Origin: CAYVUB01 sp964454675
Lineage (GTDB): Bacteria; Bacteroidota; Bacteroidia; Flavobacteriales; Flavobacteriaceae
DNA length: 64,000 nucleotides
Assembly: GCA_964454675.1 (NCBI GenBank)
Contig: CAYVUB010000005.1
Coordinates: 58,799-122,798 of the forward strand
Direction: 5' to 3'
Position numbers and translations under genes: made by a program. Positions 17,459 through 26,019 of the stretch are shown one piece after another. The notes under the pieces were generated by a model. The model made no database searches, was not told where the DNA came from, and was given only the letters and a program-made list of their open reading frames with translations. The stretch's first letter is position 1, and each line of letters opens with the position of its first letter.

Positions 17459-19102
17459 TTACACTTGTAAAACCCCTAAATTAAATGTTTTCTCAATAGG
17501 AGCGTGGTTGGCTGCTTCAATACCCATACTTATCCATTTTCTTGTGTCCAACGGATCAATAATAGCATCGGTCCATAATCGCGCCGCAGCGTAATATGGA
17601 GATACTTGGGCATCGTAACGGTCTTTTATTTTGTTGAATAGTTCATCTTCTTGTTCTTTGGTAATGGTTTCGCCTTTTTTCTTTAACGAAGCCGTTTCAA
17701 TTTGTAACAAAACTTTAGCAGCAGAATTTCCACTCATCACTGCAAGTTCAGCACTTGGCCAAGCCACAATCAACCGCGGGTCATAAGCTTTTCCGCACAT
17801 AGCGTAATTGCCTGCGCCGTAGCTGTTGCCAATTATTACGGTAAATTTTGGCACTACGCTGTTGCTCACGGCATTTACCATTTTAGCACCGTCTTTAATA
17901 ATGCCGCTGTGCTCACTTTTACTGCCCACCATAAAACCCGTCACATCCTGCAAAAATACCAGCGGGATTTTCTTCTGGTTGCAATTGGCAATAAACCGTG
18001 TGGCTTTATCGGCACTGTCATTGTAAATCACACCACCAAACTGCATTTCGCTTGGTTTAGTTTTGGCTGCTGTGGTTTTTACTATATGTCGCTGATTGGC
18101 AACAATACCCACAGCCCAGCCGTCAATCCGGGCGTAAGCCGTGATAATGGTTTTGCCGTAACCGGCTTTGTATTCTTCATATTCCGAATTATCAACCAGA
18201 CGTTTTATGATGCCGTGCATATCATACTGGTCGGCTCTGCTTTTTGGGATAATGCCGTAAATATCCTCAGGATTTTCTAACGGTTTAACCGATTTTATAC
18301 GGCTGAATCCGGCTTTGTCGTAGTCGCCAATTTTATCGACAATGTTTTTTATTTTATCTAAAGCGTCTTTATCATCTTTAGCTTTGTAGTCTGTAACACC
18401 GCTTATTTCGCAATGCGTGGTAGCTCCGCCAAGAATTTCATTGTCAATATCTTCACCTATGGCGGCTTTTACCAGATAGCTACCTGCTAAAAAGATGCTT
18501 CCGGTTTTATCTACAATTAATGCTTCATCACTCATGATTGGTAAATAAGCACCACCGGCAACGCAGCTTCCCATAATGGCGGCAATTTGTGTAATTCCCA
18601 TGCTGCTTATGATGGCGTTATTCCTGAAAATGCGCCCAAAATGTTCTTTGTCAGGAAATATTTCGTCCTGCATCGGTAAATATACTCCTGCTGAATCTAC
18701 TAAATAGATGATAGGTAGTCGGTTTTCAATGGCAATTTCCTGCGCGCGCAAATTCTTTTTTCCGGTAATAGGGAACCACGCACCGGCTTTTACAGTGGCG
18801 TCATTGGCAACCACCATACATTGCTTTCCTTTGACATATCCTATTTTCACCACAACACCACCGGAAGGACATCCGCCGTGTTCCGCATACATGTCTTCAC
18901 CGGCAAAAGCGCCAATTTCAATGCTGTTGGCTTTTGCATCCAACAAATAATCAATGCGCTCACGAGCCGTCATCTTTCCATTGCTTTTGTGCTTCTCAAT
19001 GCTTTTTTCGCCACCGCCAAGTTTTACTTTGGCCAAGCGTCGTTTTAAATCGGAAAGTAAAAGTTTGTTGTAATCTTCGTTTTTATTGAAGTTGATGTCC
19101 AT
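17459..19102 (-). CDS. Acyl-CoA carboxylase carboxyltransferase subunit (methylcrotonoyl-CoA carboxylase beta type)
   Basis: 547 residues from the ATG at 19102; the upstream extension to 19132 begins with TTG. The two crotonase-like carboxyltransferase halves are clear, with GSCVAGGAYLPIMSDEALIV in the first and GNSYGAGNYAMCGKAYDPR in the second. The order GGATTHCEISGVTDYKAKDD is typical of the methylcrotonoyl-CoA carboxylase beta subunit (leucine breakdown), although propionyl- or geranyl-CoA carboxylases are close relatives. The biotin carboxylase alpha subunit is not in the window. Confidence 0.9.
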   Translation of the reverse strand: MDINFNKNEDYNKLLLSDLKRRLAKVKLGGGEKSIEKHKSNGKMTARERIDYLLDAKANSIEIGAFAGEDMYAEHGGCPSGGVVVKIGYVKGKQCMVVANDATVKAGAWFPITGKKNLRAQEIAIENRLPIIYLVDSAGVYLPMQDEIFPDKEHFGRIFRNNAIISSMGITQIAAIMGSCVAGGAYLPIMSDEALIVDKTGSIFLAGSYLVKAAIGEDIDNEILGGATTHCEISGVTDYKAKDDKDALDKIKNIVDKIGDYDKAGFSRIKSVKPLENPEDIYGIIPKSRADQYDMHGIIKRLVDNSEYEEYKAGYGKTIITAYARIDGWAVGIVANQRHIVKTTAAKTKPSEMQFGGVIYNDSADKATRFIANCNQKKIPLVFLQDVTGFMVGSKSEHSGIIKDGAKMVNAVSNSVVPKFTVIIGNSYGAGNYAMCGKAYDPRLIVAWPSAELAVMSGNSAAKVLLQIETASLKKKGETITKEQEDELFNKIKDRYDAQVSPYYAAARLWTDAIIDPLDTRKWISMGIEAANHAPIEKTFNLGVLQV

Positions 19103-19121
19103 TGCTTTTTTTTGTTTGATG

Positions 19122-19153
19122 CTAAAATACAAAACGCTTCAATCCTACAAAAA
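19122..19153 (-). promoter_or_regulatory. Possible promoter of the acyl-CoA carboxylase gene
   Basis: On the minus strand TTTTTG (19153-19148) and TATTTTAG (19129-19122) are separated by 18 nt, resembling the Bacteroidota -33/-7 pair with one mismatch in the -7 box. It lies 20-50 bp upstream of the ATG at 19102. Confidence 0.4.
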
Positions 19154-19205
19154 TCGTATTCTCATTAATTTTTAAAAGAAAGTATATAACAAGGAAATAT
19201 TTTCC

Positions 19206-19236
19206 TTGGAAAATAATTTTATTTTTCGTATCTTTG
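19206..19236 (+). promoter_or_regulatory. Promoter of the FMN reductase gene
   Basis: TTG (19206-19208) and TATCTTTG (19229-19236) are 20 nt apart, a perfect Bacteroidota promoter of the TTG/TAnnTTTG type. The ATG at 19269 lies 33 bp after the -7 box. Confidence 0.7.
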
Positions 19237-19268
19237 CTAAAGAATAAAAAAATAATAAATACTTACAC

Positions 19269-19799
19269 ATGAAACATATCATAGCATTTGCAGGAAGCAA
19301 CAGTAAAGTATCCATAAACAAGCAGCTCGCAATTTATGCATCTAACTTGGTTGACAATGCAAAAACAGATATTTTGGATTTAAATGATTTCGATTTACCT
19401 ATTTACGGTATTGATTTGGAAAAAGAAAAGGGCATACCTTATAATGCACACAAGTTTTTGGAATACATCAAAAACAGTGACGGTATTGTAGTGTCATTAG
19501 CAGAACATAATGGAGCATACTCTTCAGTTTTCAAAAATTTATTCGATTGGATGTCAAGAGCAGAACAAAAAACATTTAATGACAAGCCTGTGCTGCTTAT
19601 GGCGACTTCGCCGGGAGCTCGCGGTGGCGCATCGGTATTGGCAATGGCACAGGACCGATTTCCTCGTCACGCTGCCAACGTAGTGGCAACGTTTTCACTG
19701 CCGTCATTTAACGATAATTTTTCTGATGGTAAAATCATTAATGCAGAATTGCAATCCCAGTTGAAATCAGCAGTTACAACCTTTAAAAACAGTTTATAA
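19269..19799 (+). CDS. NAD(P)H-dependent FMN reductase
   Basis: 176 residues, a flavodoxin-like fold. The FMN phosphate loop is GSNSKVSINKQLAIY (about residues 9-23), with the middle motif EHNGAYSSVFKNLFDWMSR (about 78-96) and SPGARGG (about 114-120). The family reduces quinones, azo compounds or chromate with NAD(P)H. One base separates its stop from the next ATG. Together with the GNAT, MarR and pirin genes downstream it looks like a small redox-stress cluster. Confidence 0.9.
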   Translation: MKHIIAFAGSNSKVSINKQLAIYASNLVDNAKTDILDLNDFDLPIYGIDLEKEKGIPYNAHKFLEYIKNSDGIVVSLAEHNGAYSSVFKNLFDWMSRAEQKTFNDKPVLLMATSPGARGGASVLAMAQDRFPRHAANVVATFSLPSFNDNFSDGKIINAELQSQLKSAVTTFKNSL

Positions 19800-19800
19800 A

Positions 19801-20085
19801 ATGGAAATACAACAACGTGACAATGGAAGCAAGGGTGCTTTTTTTGTTGAGATAGACGGTGAGCAATTAGCAGAAATGACATACACTTACGCAGGCCCGA
19901 ATAAAATAATCATTGACCATACGGAAGTAAGTGAAAAGCTAAAAGGACAAAGTGTAGGCTACAAATTGGTTGAAGCATCGGTAGAGTTTATGCGTGCTAA
20001 TAATTTGAAAGCAATGCCTTTATGTCCGTTTGCAAATGCAGTATTTAAAAAGAAAGGCGAGGCTTATGCCGATGTTTTGATGTGA
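19801..20085 (+). CDS. Small GNAT-family N-acetyltransferase (YjdJ type)
   Basis: 94 residues, the single-domain short GNAT form. The core reads DHTEVSEKLKGQSVGYKLVEA (about residues 40-60) and holds the acetyl-CoA pyrophosphate loop (GQSVGYKL), followed by MPLCPFANAVFKK, typical of the Gcn5-related YjdJ group. The acceptor is unknown. It begins one base after the reductase stop. Confidence 0.9.
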   Translation: MEIQQRDNGSKGAFFVEIDGEQLAEMTYTYAGPNKIIIDHTEVSEKLKGQSVGYKLVEASVEFMRANNLKAMPLCPFANAVFKKKGEAYADVLM

Positions 20086-20115
20086 TGTCTTAAAAGTCAT
20101 AACGGATATTCGACT

Positions 20116-20154
20116 GAAACCTGAAACCTGAAACCTGAAACAAAAGAAACAAAA
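20116..20154 (+). repeat. GAAACCT tandem repeat plus 25-bp dispersed repeat, copy 2
   Basis: Three exact copies of the heptamer GAAACCT are followed by GAAAC and AAAAGAAACAAAA. The last 25 bp (20130-20154) equal the minus strand of 9068-9092. It is in the intergenic space between the GNAT and MarR genes and is flanked by the related words ATAACGGATATT and ATAACGGACATT. Confidence 0.7.
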
Positions 20155-20191
20155 GTTATAACGGACATTTTACTATAACCTTGAACCACAA

Positions 20192-20629
20192 ATGGGTGAC
20201 ATTTCAAAAGATATCAATTCAAGATTTCCAAACAACAAAGTGAAAGCTTTGATAAATATTCTCTATACGGCCAATTGGATAACGAGTTTTCAAAATGAGT
20301 TTTTTAAACCTTTCGGAATTTCGCCACAGCAGTATAATATTTTGAAAATTCTGAATGGTGCCGGCAAACCTTTAAAAGTACAAACCATCAAAGAACGTAT
20401 GATCGAACGTTCGCCAAATGCCACACGGTTGATGGATAAATTGTGCGACAAACAGTTAATAGAGCGCAAAGCTTGTGCCGAAGACAGACGTGTGGTTTTT
20501 ATTGAAATTACCGATAAAGGCAGGCAATTATTGAAAAATGTTTCAGATAATTTTAATGACGACTTAATAAAAAATATCACAGATGAAGACGCGCAACTTC
20601 TGAGTGATTTATTGGATAAAATGCGCTAA
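20192..20629 (+). CDS. MarR-family transcriptional regulator
   Basis: 145 residues, the standard MarR length. The winged helix-turn-helix spans about residues 40-100: LKVQTIKERMIERSPNATR, LMDKLCDKQLIERKACAEDR and RVVFIEITDKGRQLL. The DRR of the wing is present as EDRRVV. It probably controls the adjacent pirin gene and possibly the FMN reductase; the pairing of MarR with a pirin-like quercetinase is frequent in bacteria. The ligand is unknown. Confidence 0.9.
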   Translation: MGDISKDINSRFPNNKVKALINILYTANWITSFQNEFFKPFGISPQQYNILKILNGAGKPLKVQTIKERMIERSPNATRLMDKLCDKQLIERKACAEDRRVVFIEITDKGRQLLKNVSDNFNDDLIKNITDEDAQLLSDLLDKMR

Positions 20630-20630
20630 C

Positions 20631-20650
20631 ATTCCCGCGAAGGCGGGAAT
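20631..20650. repeat. REP-like palindrome, first hairpin
   Basis: ATTCCCGC and GCGGGAAT form a perfect 8-bp stem around GAAG. It starts 2 bp after the MarR stop. Its GC content contrasts strongly with the AT-rich surroundings. A related hairpin follows at 20708-20721. Confidence 0.75.
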
Positions 20651-20707
20651 CTCACGATAGAGATTAATGAAGTTGTGAGACTATAATTATGTTTAATTTA
20701 AAAGATA

Positions 20708-20721
20708 CCCGCTTTCGCGGG
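20708..20721. repeat. REP-like palindrome, second hairpin
   Basis: CCCGC and GCGGG pair around TTTC, in relation to the first hairpin like the two ends of a REP pair. It ends 8 bp before the pirin ATG, so it may also affect translation or serve as an operator. Confidence 0.7.
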
Positions 20722-20729
20722 CAATACTT

Positions 20730-21458
20730 ATGAAAACAATTGTTCACAAAGCAAGTGAAAGAGGTTATGCAAATCACGGTTGGTTACAGGCCAATCATTC
20801 ATTCAGTTTTGCAGGATGGTACAATCCCGAAAAAATCCATTTTGGTGCATTACGGGTGCTTAATGACGATACTATTGCACCGGCAATGGGATTCGGCACA
20901 CATCCGCACGATAATATGGAGATCATTACCATTCCGTTAAGTGGTGTATTAAAGCATAAAGACAATATGGGTGACACTTGGATACCTGTTTTGCCCGGTG
21001 AAGTTCAGGTTATGTCTGCCGGAACAGGGGTGCAACATTCAGAAATTAACGGTTCGGACAAGGCGTATTTAAGTCTGTTTCAAATATGGATTATTCCTGA
21101 TGAACGCAACGTACAGCCACGGTATGACCAAAAAATATTTGATGCCGAAGACAGAAACGGCAAACTTCAGGTATTGGTAACTTCTGTAAAAGACGAAAAC
21201 AATTCCGAAGCTCTCAAAATCCATCAGGATGCAAAGCTGTCAAGAATTGATTTAAAAGCCGGAGATACTTATACTTATACCGTAAAATCAGAAAATCACG
21301 GTGTTTATGTCATGACTATTCACGGTACTTTGGAAATAGACGGCACAGAACTTTCTGCCAGAGATGCCATAGGACTATCAGAAACTAAGGATTTTAAGGT
21401 AACGGTTAAAGAAGATGCCGAAATCCTGTTTATAGAAGTCCCTATGTTACAACTGTAA
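20730..21458 (+). CDS. Pirin family protein (bicupin)
   Basis: 242 residues, a typical bacterial pirin/YhhW length. The N-terminal cupin holds the metal ligands: THPHDNMEII (two His, about residues 55-64) and GVQHSEIN (His and Glu, about 99-106). YhhW-type pirins have quercetin dioxygenase activity in vitro, but the natural substrate is generally unknown. The neighbouring MarR gene suggests induction by an aromatic compound. Confidence 0.92.
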   Translation: MKTIVHKASERGYANHGWLQANHSFSFAGWYNPEKIHFGALRVLNDDTIAPAMGFGTHPHDNMEIITIPLSGVLKHKDNMGDTWIPVLPGEVQVMSAGTGVQHSEINGSDKAYLSLFQIWIIPDERNVQPRYDQKIFDAEDRNGKLQVLVTSVKDENNSEALKIHQDAKLSRIDLKAGDTYTYTVKSENHGVYVMTIHGTLEIDGTELSARDAIGLSETKDFKVTVKEDAEILFIEVPMLQL

Positions 21459-21476
21459 CAAGAATAGCAATTACCC

Positions 21477-21506
21477 AAAAAGCATCACAATAGTGGTGCT
21501 TTTTTA
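21477..21506 (+). terminator. Terminator after the pirin gene
   Basis: GCATCAC pairs with GTGGTGC (one G-U) around AATA, flanked by A and T runs. It ends 73 bp before the next ORF. Confidence 0.8.
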
Positions 21507-21578
21507 TTTAAAAAAGTGCGATATTTGTAAGTCTATTTTTAATAGAATTAATTAAACCATTAACTAAATAACTAAATT

Positions 21579-21761
21579 ATGGCGATGAATAAAAATACTG
21601 TGCTGGCTTGGGCTACCACAATAATGATAATAGTAGGACTGGCACTTATAGCATTGGGAGCTTTTAGGTATGATGATGTAGCAGGCTGGGGATTTGGCTC
21701 GGTAGGTATCGGCTTTTTTGCAATAGCCTGGGTGTTTAATGCGCTTAAAGGAAGAGTGTAA
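21579..21761 (+). CDS. Small two-helix membrane protein (CAL67264 family)
   Basis: 60 residues with two membrane segments (about 8-28 and 38-55). The stretch LALIALGAFRYDDVAGWGF matches my recollection of the CAL67264 family of flavobacterial membrane proteins; the function is unknown. It lies 65 bp upstream of ettA, a linkage I also recall from relatives but have not checked. Confidence 0.8.
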   Translation: MAMNKNTVLAWATTIMIIVGLALIALGAFRYDDVAGWGFGSVGIGFFAIAWVFNALKGRV

Positions 21762-21826
21762 GCCATCCTAACCTCCAAAGGGGAATCAAAAATCGTAAAT
21801 CTTAAATCGTAATTCAAAAATTAATT

Positions 21827-23518
21827 ATGTCCGACGATAAAAAAGTAATCTTCTCAATGTCTGGTTTGACCAAGACATTTCAAGGTGCGCAAACACCTGT
21901 ATTAAAAAACATATACCTCAGTTTCTTTTACGGTGCCAAAATTGGGATTCTGGGTCTTAACGGTTCCGGTAAATCTACATTATTAAAAATCATTGCCGGT
22001 GTTGATAAAAATTATCAGGGAGATGTCACGTTCTTGCAGGATTATTCGGTTGGGTATCTTGAACAAGAACCACAATTGGACGACAGTAAAACGGTGATGG
22101 AAGTTGTACGTGAAGGTGCTGCGGCAACGGTAGCCATTCTTGATGAATATAACAAAATCAACGATATGTTTGGTTTGGAAGAAGTTTACAGCAATCCGGA
22201 TAAAATGGAAAAGCTCATGAACCGCCAAGCCGAACTTCAAGACCAGATAGATGCTTCAAACGCCTGGGAATTGGATACCAAGCTGGAAATAGCCATGGAC
22301 GCACTGCGCACACCCGACGGCGATAAAAAAATAAGCGTACTTTCCGGTGGTGAGCGTCGCCGTGTGGCGTTGTGCCGTTTACTGCTTCAAGAACCCGATG
22401 TGCTGTTGTTAGATGAGCCTACCAACCATCTGGATGCCGAGTCTGTACATTGGTTAGAACAACATTTGGCACAATATAAAGGCACTGTCATTGCAGTCAC
22501 TCACGACCGTTACTTTTTAGATAACGTAGCCGGCTGGATTTTGGAATTAGATAGAGGCGAAGGTATCCCGTGGAAAGGCAACTATTCATCATGGTTAGAC
22601 CAAAAATCAAAACGACTGGCACAAGAAAGCAAAATAGCTTCCAAACGTCAAAAAACCTTGGAGCGCGAGCTGGAATGGGTGCGTCAAGGTGCTAAAGGCC
22701 GACAAACCAAGCAAAAAGCCCGTTTGAACAATTATGACAAATTATTGAGCCAAGACCAAAAGCAACTGGACGAAAAATTGGAAATCTATATCCCAAACGG
22801 GCCGCGTTTGGGAACCAATGTCATTGAAGCCATTGGCGTGAGTAAAGGCTATGATGATAAATTGCTGTATGAGGATTTGAATTTCAACCTGCCGCAAGCC
22901 GGTATTGTAGGCGTTATCGGGCCGAATGGTGCCGGAAAAACCACTATTTTCAGGATGATTATGGGCGAAGAAACACCCGATAAAGGCGAATTTAAAGTAG
23001 GTGAAACAGCAAAAATTGCGTATGTTGACCAAAAACATTCCAATATTGATCCCGAAAAATCTATATGGCAGAATTTTAGTGATGAGCAAGAATTAATATT
23101 AATGGGTGGCCGTCAGGTAAATTCCCGAGCCTATTTAAGCCGGTTCAACTTTAGCGGAAACGAGCAAAACAAAAAAGTAAAATTACTTTCGGGTGGTGAA
23201 CGCAACCGTTTACATCTGGCAATGACACTCAAAGAGGAAGGCAATGTTTTACTTTTGGATGAGCCAACCAACGACCTTGATGTCAACACACTTCGAGCCC
23301 TGGAAGAAGGTCTTGAAAATTTTGCCGGTTGTGCCGTAGTCATTAGTCACGACCGTTGGTTTTTAGATAGGATATGCACCCATATTTTAGCTTTTGAAGG
23401 TGATAGCCAAGTGTATTTCTTTGAAGGAAGTTTTAGCGAATATGAAGAAAACAAGAAAAAACGTCTTGGTGGCGATTTAACCCCAAAACGAATCAAGTAT
23501 AAAAAGCTGGTACGATAA
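21827..23518 (+). CDS. ettA: Energy-dependent translational throttle protein EttA (ABC-F)
   Basis: 563 residues, close to the 555 of E. coli EttA. There are two ATPase domains without membrane segments: Walker A GLNGSGKST (about residues 43-51) and GPNGAGKTT (about 365-373), signatures LSGGERRR and LSGGERNR, and Walker B LLLDEPTNHLDAES and LLLDEPTNDLDVN. The linker between them (about 240-325) has the charged P-site tRNA interaction motif region (SKRLAQESK and KGRQTKQKAR). EttA binds the ribosomal E site and gates elongation according to the ATP/ADP ratio. Confidence 0.95.
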   Translation: MSDDKKVIFSMSGLTKTFQGAQTPVLKNIYLSFFYGAKIGILGLNGSGKSTLLKIIAGVDKNYQGDVTFLQDYSVGYLEQEPQLDDSKTVMEVVREGAAATVAILDEYNKINDMFGLEEVYSNPDKMEKLMNRQAELQDQIDASNAWELDTKLEIAMDALRTPDGDKKISVLSGGERRRVALCRLLLQEPDVLLLDEPTNHLDAESVHWLEQHLAQYKGTVIAVTHDRYFLDNVAGWILELDRGEGIPWKGNYSSWLDQKSKRLAQESKIASKRQKTLERELEWVRQGAKGRQTKQKARLNNYDKLLSQDQKQLDEKLEIYIPNGPRLGTNVIEAIGVSKGYDDKLLYEDLNFNLPQAGIVGVIGPNGAGKTTIFRMIMGEETPDKGEFKVGETAKIAYVDQKHSNIDPEKSIWQNFSDEQELILMGGRQVNSRAYLSRFNFSGNEQNKKVKLLSGGERNRLHLAMTLKEEGNVLLLDEPTNDLDVNTLRALEEGLENFAGCAVVISHDRWFLDRICTHILAFEGDSQVYFFEGSFSEYEENKKKRLGGDLTPKRIKYKKLVR

Positions 23519-23523
23519 AACCT

Positions 23524-23553
23524 AAAAAGCCATTCAATAAGAATGGCTTTTTT
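23524..23553. terminator. Bidirectional terminator after ettA
   Basis: A 12-bp stem, AAAAAGCCATTC against GAATGGCTTTTT, with an AATAA loop. It lies between ettA and the convergent 75-aa ORF. Confidence 0.85.
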
Positions 23554-23566
23554 ATGTGATAAATTT

Positions 23567-23794
23567 TTACTTGTTGTCGTATAAATGACTTTCTGTAAAA
23601 TCTTTGTAACCTGAATCGACTTCAGATTTGTAAGCATCCATTTCTGTTAAGCGCTTGTTTTCGGCTTTTAGCTTGTACATTTTTATTACAGCAATAGCTA
23701 TAAAAAATAAAAATACACCGGCTGTAATTAAAAGCACCATTGTAAGTTGTTCTGTGCTTACCATAAGCGTTGAAATTAATAGCGGAATAGACAT
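23567..23794 (-). CDS. Small single-pass membrane protein
   Basis: 75 residues with one membrane helix (about 17-38, LTMVLLITAGVFLFFIAIAV) followed by a charged, helical tail (KAENKRLTEMDAYKSEV). No family recognised. Support for a real gene comes from a convergent terminator just downstream and a promoter-like TATATTTG at 23833-23826 on the minus strand, 32 bp upstream of the ATG. Confidence 0.65.
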   Translation of the reverse strand: MSIPLLISTLMVSTEQLTMVLLITAGVFLFFIAIAVIKMYKLKAENKRLTEMDAYKSEVDSGYKDFTESHLYDNK

Positions 23795-23825
23795 AATTAT
23801 GGTATTTTAGATTTGGTTTGGACAT

Positions 23826-23833
23826 CAAATATA
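23826..23833 (-). promoter_or_regulatory. Possible -7 box of the 75-aa membrane protein gene
   Basis: TATATTTG on the minus strand is a perfect TAnnTTTG match, 32 bp upstream of the start codon. No good -33 TTG is seen. Confidence 0.4.
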
Positions 23834-23931
23834 CAATTTAATTTAAAATGATAACTATTTCATAGTAAAAAAGTTATTACTCTTATAACGGTGTAGTAAT
23901 TTTTCGCGTGTAATAAGAAGTGTGATTTTCT

Positions 23932-24954
23932 TTATATTGAGCTGTTGGCTCTTATAAAATCGGTGATTAAATAGGTGATGAGTTTACCAACAATTACTTC
24001 GGTATCGGGTGTTGGTGCGGCTTCGCATATATGCAGGTACGCGGCATTTTCAAACGCGCCAAAATGATTGACAAACGCCCGTGCTTTTTTTACGCTGAAA
24101 CCGCTTGGAGTCATGGCACTGCTTGGGATATTCTTGATAGCATCACAATCTATTTCTATCCCAAAAGGCTTGCCCGAAACATGATTTGAAGCACGTTCCA
24201 ATTCTTCTTTATAGTTTAAATTTTTACGTATAATGATTGATTCAAACGTGTTATATTCTATGGTTTTAAATTTATCCAGAGTTCTGAAAATCAAATCGGG
24301 GGTATAGTTTTCATGTAATCCGAAGATAAAATAATTCTTCAGGAAACCTTCGGCGTAAGCATAACTAAAACCGTTGCCGCTATGCCTGCCTTCTTCACGT
24401 CTAAAATCGGAATGCGCATCAAAATTTACAGCATTTACAGGTTTTGTAATTGCCAGCGAAGTGCCTTTAATATTGCCGTAAGCATTGTTATGGCCGCCGC
24501 CTATAATGATTGGTTTTTTATTTGCCTTGACAATTTGATATACCAAATCGGTTACGTGTTTGTCAATTTTTGCCGTTAATTTTCGGGCTTTTTGAATATC
24601 TTTTTTTTCGGTTTGGGTAAGCTCATTGAGTTTTTCCATTTCTTTTGAGAAGTTCAAATGCCCCAAAATCAATACTCTGTCGGCTTTTGTAAACGTATTG
24701 CTTTGAATGTTTAACAACACCTTTAAGGTAGCACTCCAGGCTTGTGCCGTACCGCGGTGTCCGTAATTTGCAAAAACGCCCACATCTTCGGGGATACCAA
24801 AAATAACATAGTCAACATCCAAATTTACCAAAGCATCGTATATAGTAGAGTAGTTGGAAAGCAACTGAATGTGTTCGCCAAATTTGGATTCATTAGGACG
24901 GTTTTTTAACAATAACTTTAAATCGTTGTTATTAAATAATATGAGTTTATCCAT
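23932..24954 (-). CDS. Formimidoylglutamase-like arginase-family hydrolase
   Basis: 340 residues of the arginase/agmatinase fold. Binuclear Mn ligands are visible in IIGGGHNNAYG (His), NFDAHSDFR (Asp, His, Asp) and EIDCDAIKN (Asp, Asp). The flavobacterial variant of this fold is generally assigned to formimidoylglutamate hydrolysis (HutG), the last step of histidine degradation. Support comes from hutI about 2 kb away on the same strand. Other ureohydrolase specificities are possible. HutH and HutU are not in the window. Confidence 0.82.
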   Translation of the reverse strand: MDKLILFNNNDLKLLLKNRPNESKFGEHIQLLSNYSTIYDALVNLDVDYVIFGIPEDVGVFANYGHRGTAQAWSATLKVLLNIQSNTFTKADRVLILGHLNFSKEMEKLNELTQTEKKDIQKARKLTAKIDKHVTDLVYQIVKANKKPIIIGGGHNNAYGNIKGTSLAITKPVNAVNFDAHSDFRREEGRHSGNGFSYAYAEGFLKNYFIFGLHENYTPDLIFRTLDKFKTIEYNTFESIIIRKNLNYKEELERASNHVSGKPFGIEIDCDAIKNIPSSAMTPSGFSVKKARAFVNHFGAFENAAYLHICEAAPTPDTEVIVGKLITYLITDFIRANSSI

Positions 24955-25065
24955 TGCGGATTTTTAATTTTATATTTGAACAATTAAAAGTACGTTTTTT
25001 TATTTCCAACATCAAAAAATAAATTTTAAAAACAATTAGCAATTAATAACCAAAGAAAACAATTT

Positions 25066-25953
25066 ATGGAAAGTTCAAACAAAAGTAGTGGCACAGGTTT
25101 AAAAATAGGAATCGGTATTTTATTGGCGCTGTTTTTAGGCACGGCATTTTACACTTCAAAACTGTACAATGAGAAAAAAGAAAATGAGGCGGTTCTTACC
25201 AGAGAAAAGCAGCAGGTAATGAATGATTTGAGCACTATGGCAAAGCAGTATGATATTGCCATTGGTGAAAATGAGGCTGCAAACAGAGATTTGGTAGAAG
25301 CAAGAAACCGTATTCAAGGGCTTATGGATTCGTTAAAAATTTCTCAAAACAGTGTAAACAATCTTTTTAGCTACAAGAAAAAATATCTGGCATTAAAAGA
25401 AGAAATGAAATCTCTTTTAACAGAAAATGAACGTTTAAAAGGCGAAAACTCATTACTGGCAACTTCATTGGACAGCACAAATGTAGTATTGGCGCAACGC
25501 ACGGTATTTTCAGATTCACTGTTGGTTCAAAATATAGAGATGGCAAATGTGGTTGAAAACGCTGCGGTATTGCAAACGGTTAACGTAAAATCGTTTGGGG
25601 TTATAGAAAGGACTTCCGGAAAGCAAATCCCGACAGAACGTGCAAGACGTAGTGATAAAATTAAAGTGTGTTTTACCGTTGCAAAAAATTCACTTGTAGG
25701 TTCGGGTGATAAAGAATTATATGTTCAGGTTATTGACCCAAAAGATAATGTGCTTGGTGCCAATGAGCAAATTCAATTGGGTGAAAAAGTTTTAAACTAC
25801 AGTCTGGTATCAAAATTTAATTATGAAAACAAAAGCCTTGATGTATGCGAGTTTGTTGACCCAAGAGGCGGTGACTTTGTTTCGGGTAATTATACTGTAA
25901 ATATTTTTAATCAAAAAGAACTGGTATCTACTACCAAATTCAATTTGAAATAA
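25066..25953 (+). CDS. Membrane-anchored coiled-coil protein, unknown function
   Basis: 295 residues. A single N-terminal membrane helix (about 11-29, LKIGIGILLALFLGTAFYT) is followed by a long coiled coil (about 32-135) and a C-terminal beta domain (about 165-295, KIKVCFTVAKNSLVGSGDKELYVQVIDP). The domain is probably exported, as a type II membrane protein. I do not recognise a named family, although such proteins recur in flavobacteria. It is transcribed against its neighbours on both sides. A TATATTTG at 24971-24978 upstream may be its -7 box. Confidence 0.8.
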   Translation: MESSNKSSGTGLKIGIGILLALFLGTAFYTSKLYNEKKENEAVLTREKQQVMNDLSTMAKQYDIAIGENEAANRDLVEARNRIQGLMDSLKISQNSVNNLFSYKKKYLALKEEMKSLLTENERLKGENSLLATSLDSTNVVLAQRTVFSDSLLVQNIEMANVVENAAVLQTVNVKSFGVIERTSGKQIPTERARRSDKIKVCFTVAKNSLVGSGDKELYVQVIDPKDNVLGANEQIQLGEKVLNYSLVSKFNYENKSLDVCEFVDPRGGDFVSGNYTVNIFNQKELVSTTKFNLK

Positions 25954-25974
25954 TAACATCTGATATAAAAATTA

Positions 25975-26004
25975 AAAGCCCGAAAATTCTAATTTTCGGG
26001 CTTT
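25975..26004. terminator. Bidirectional terminator between convergent genes
   Basis: AAAGCCCGAAAA pairs with TTTTCGGGCTTT around a short A/T loop, with T tracts on both sides. It lies between the 295-aa gene and the DUF3667 gene. Confidence 0.8.
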
Positions 26005-26019
26005 GTTATTTTTAACCGG

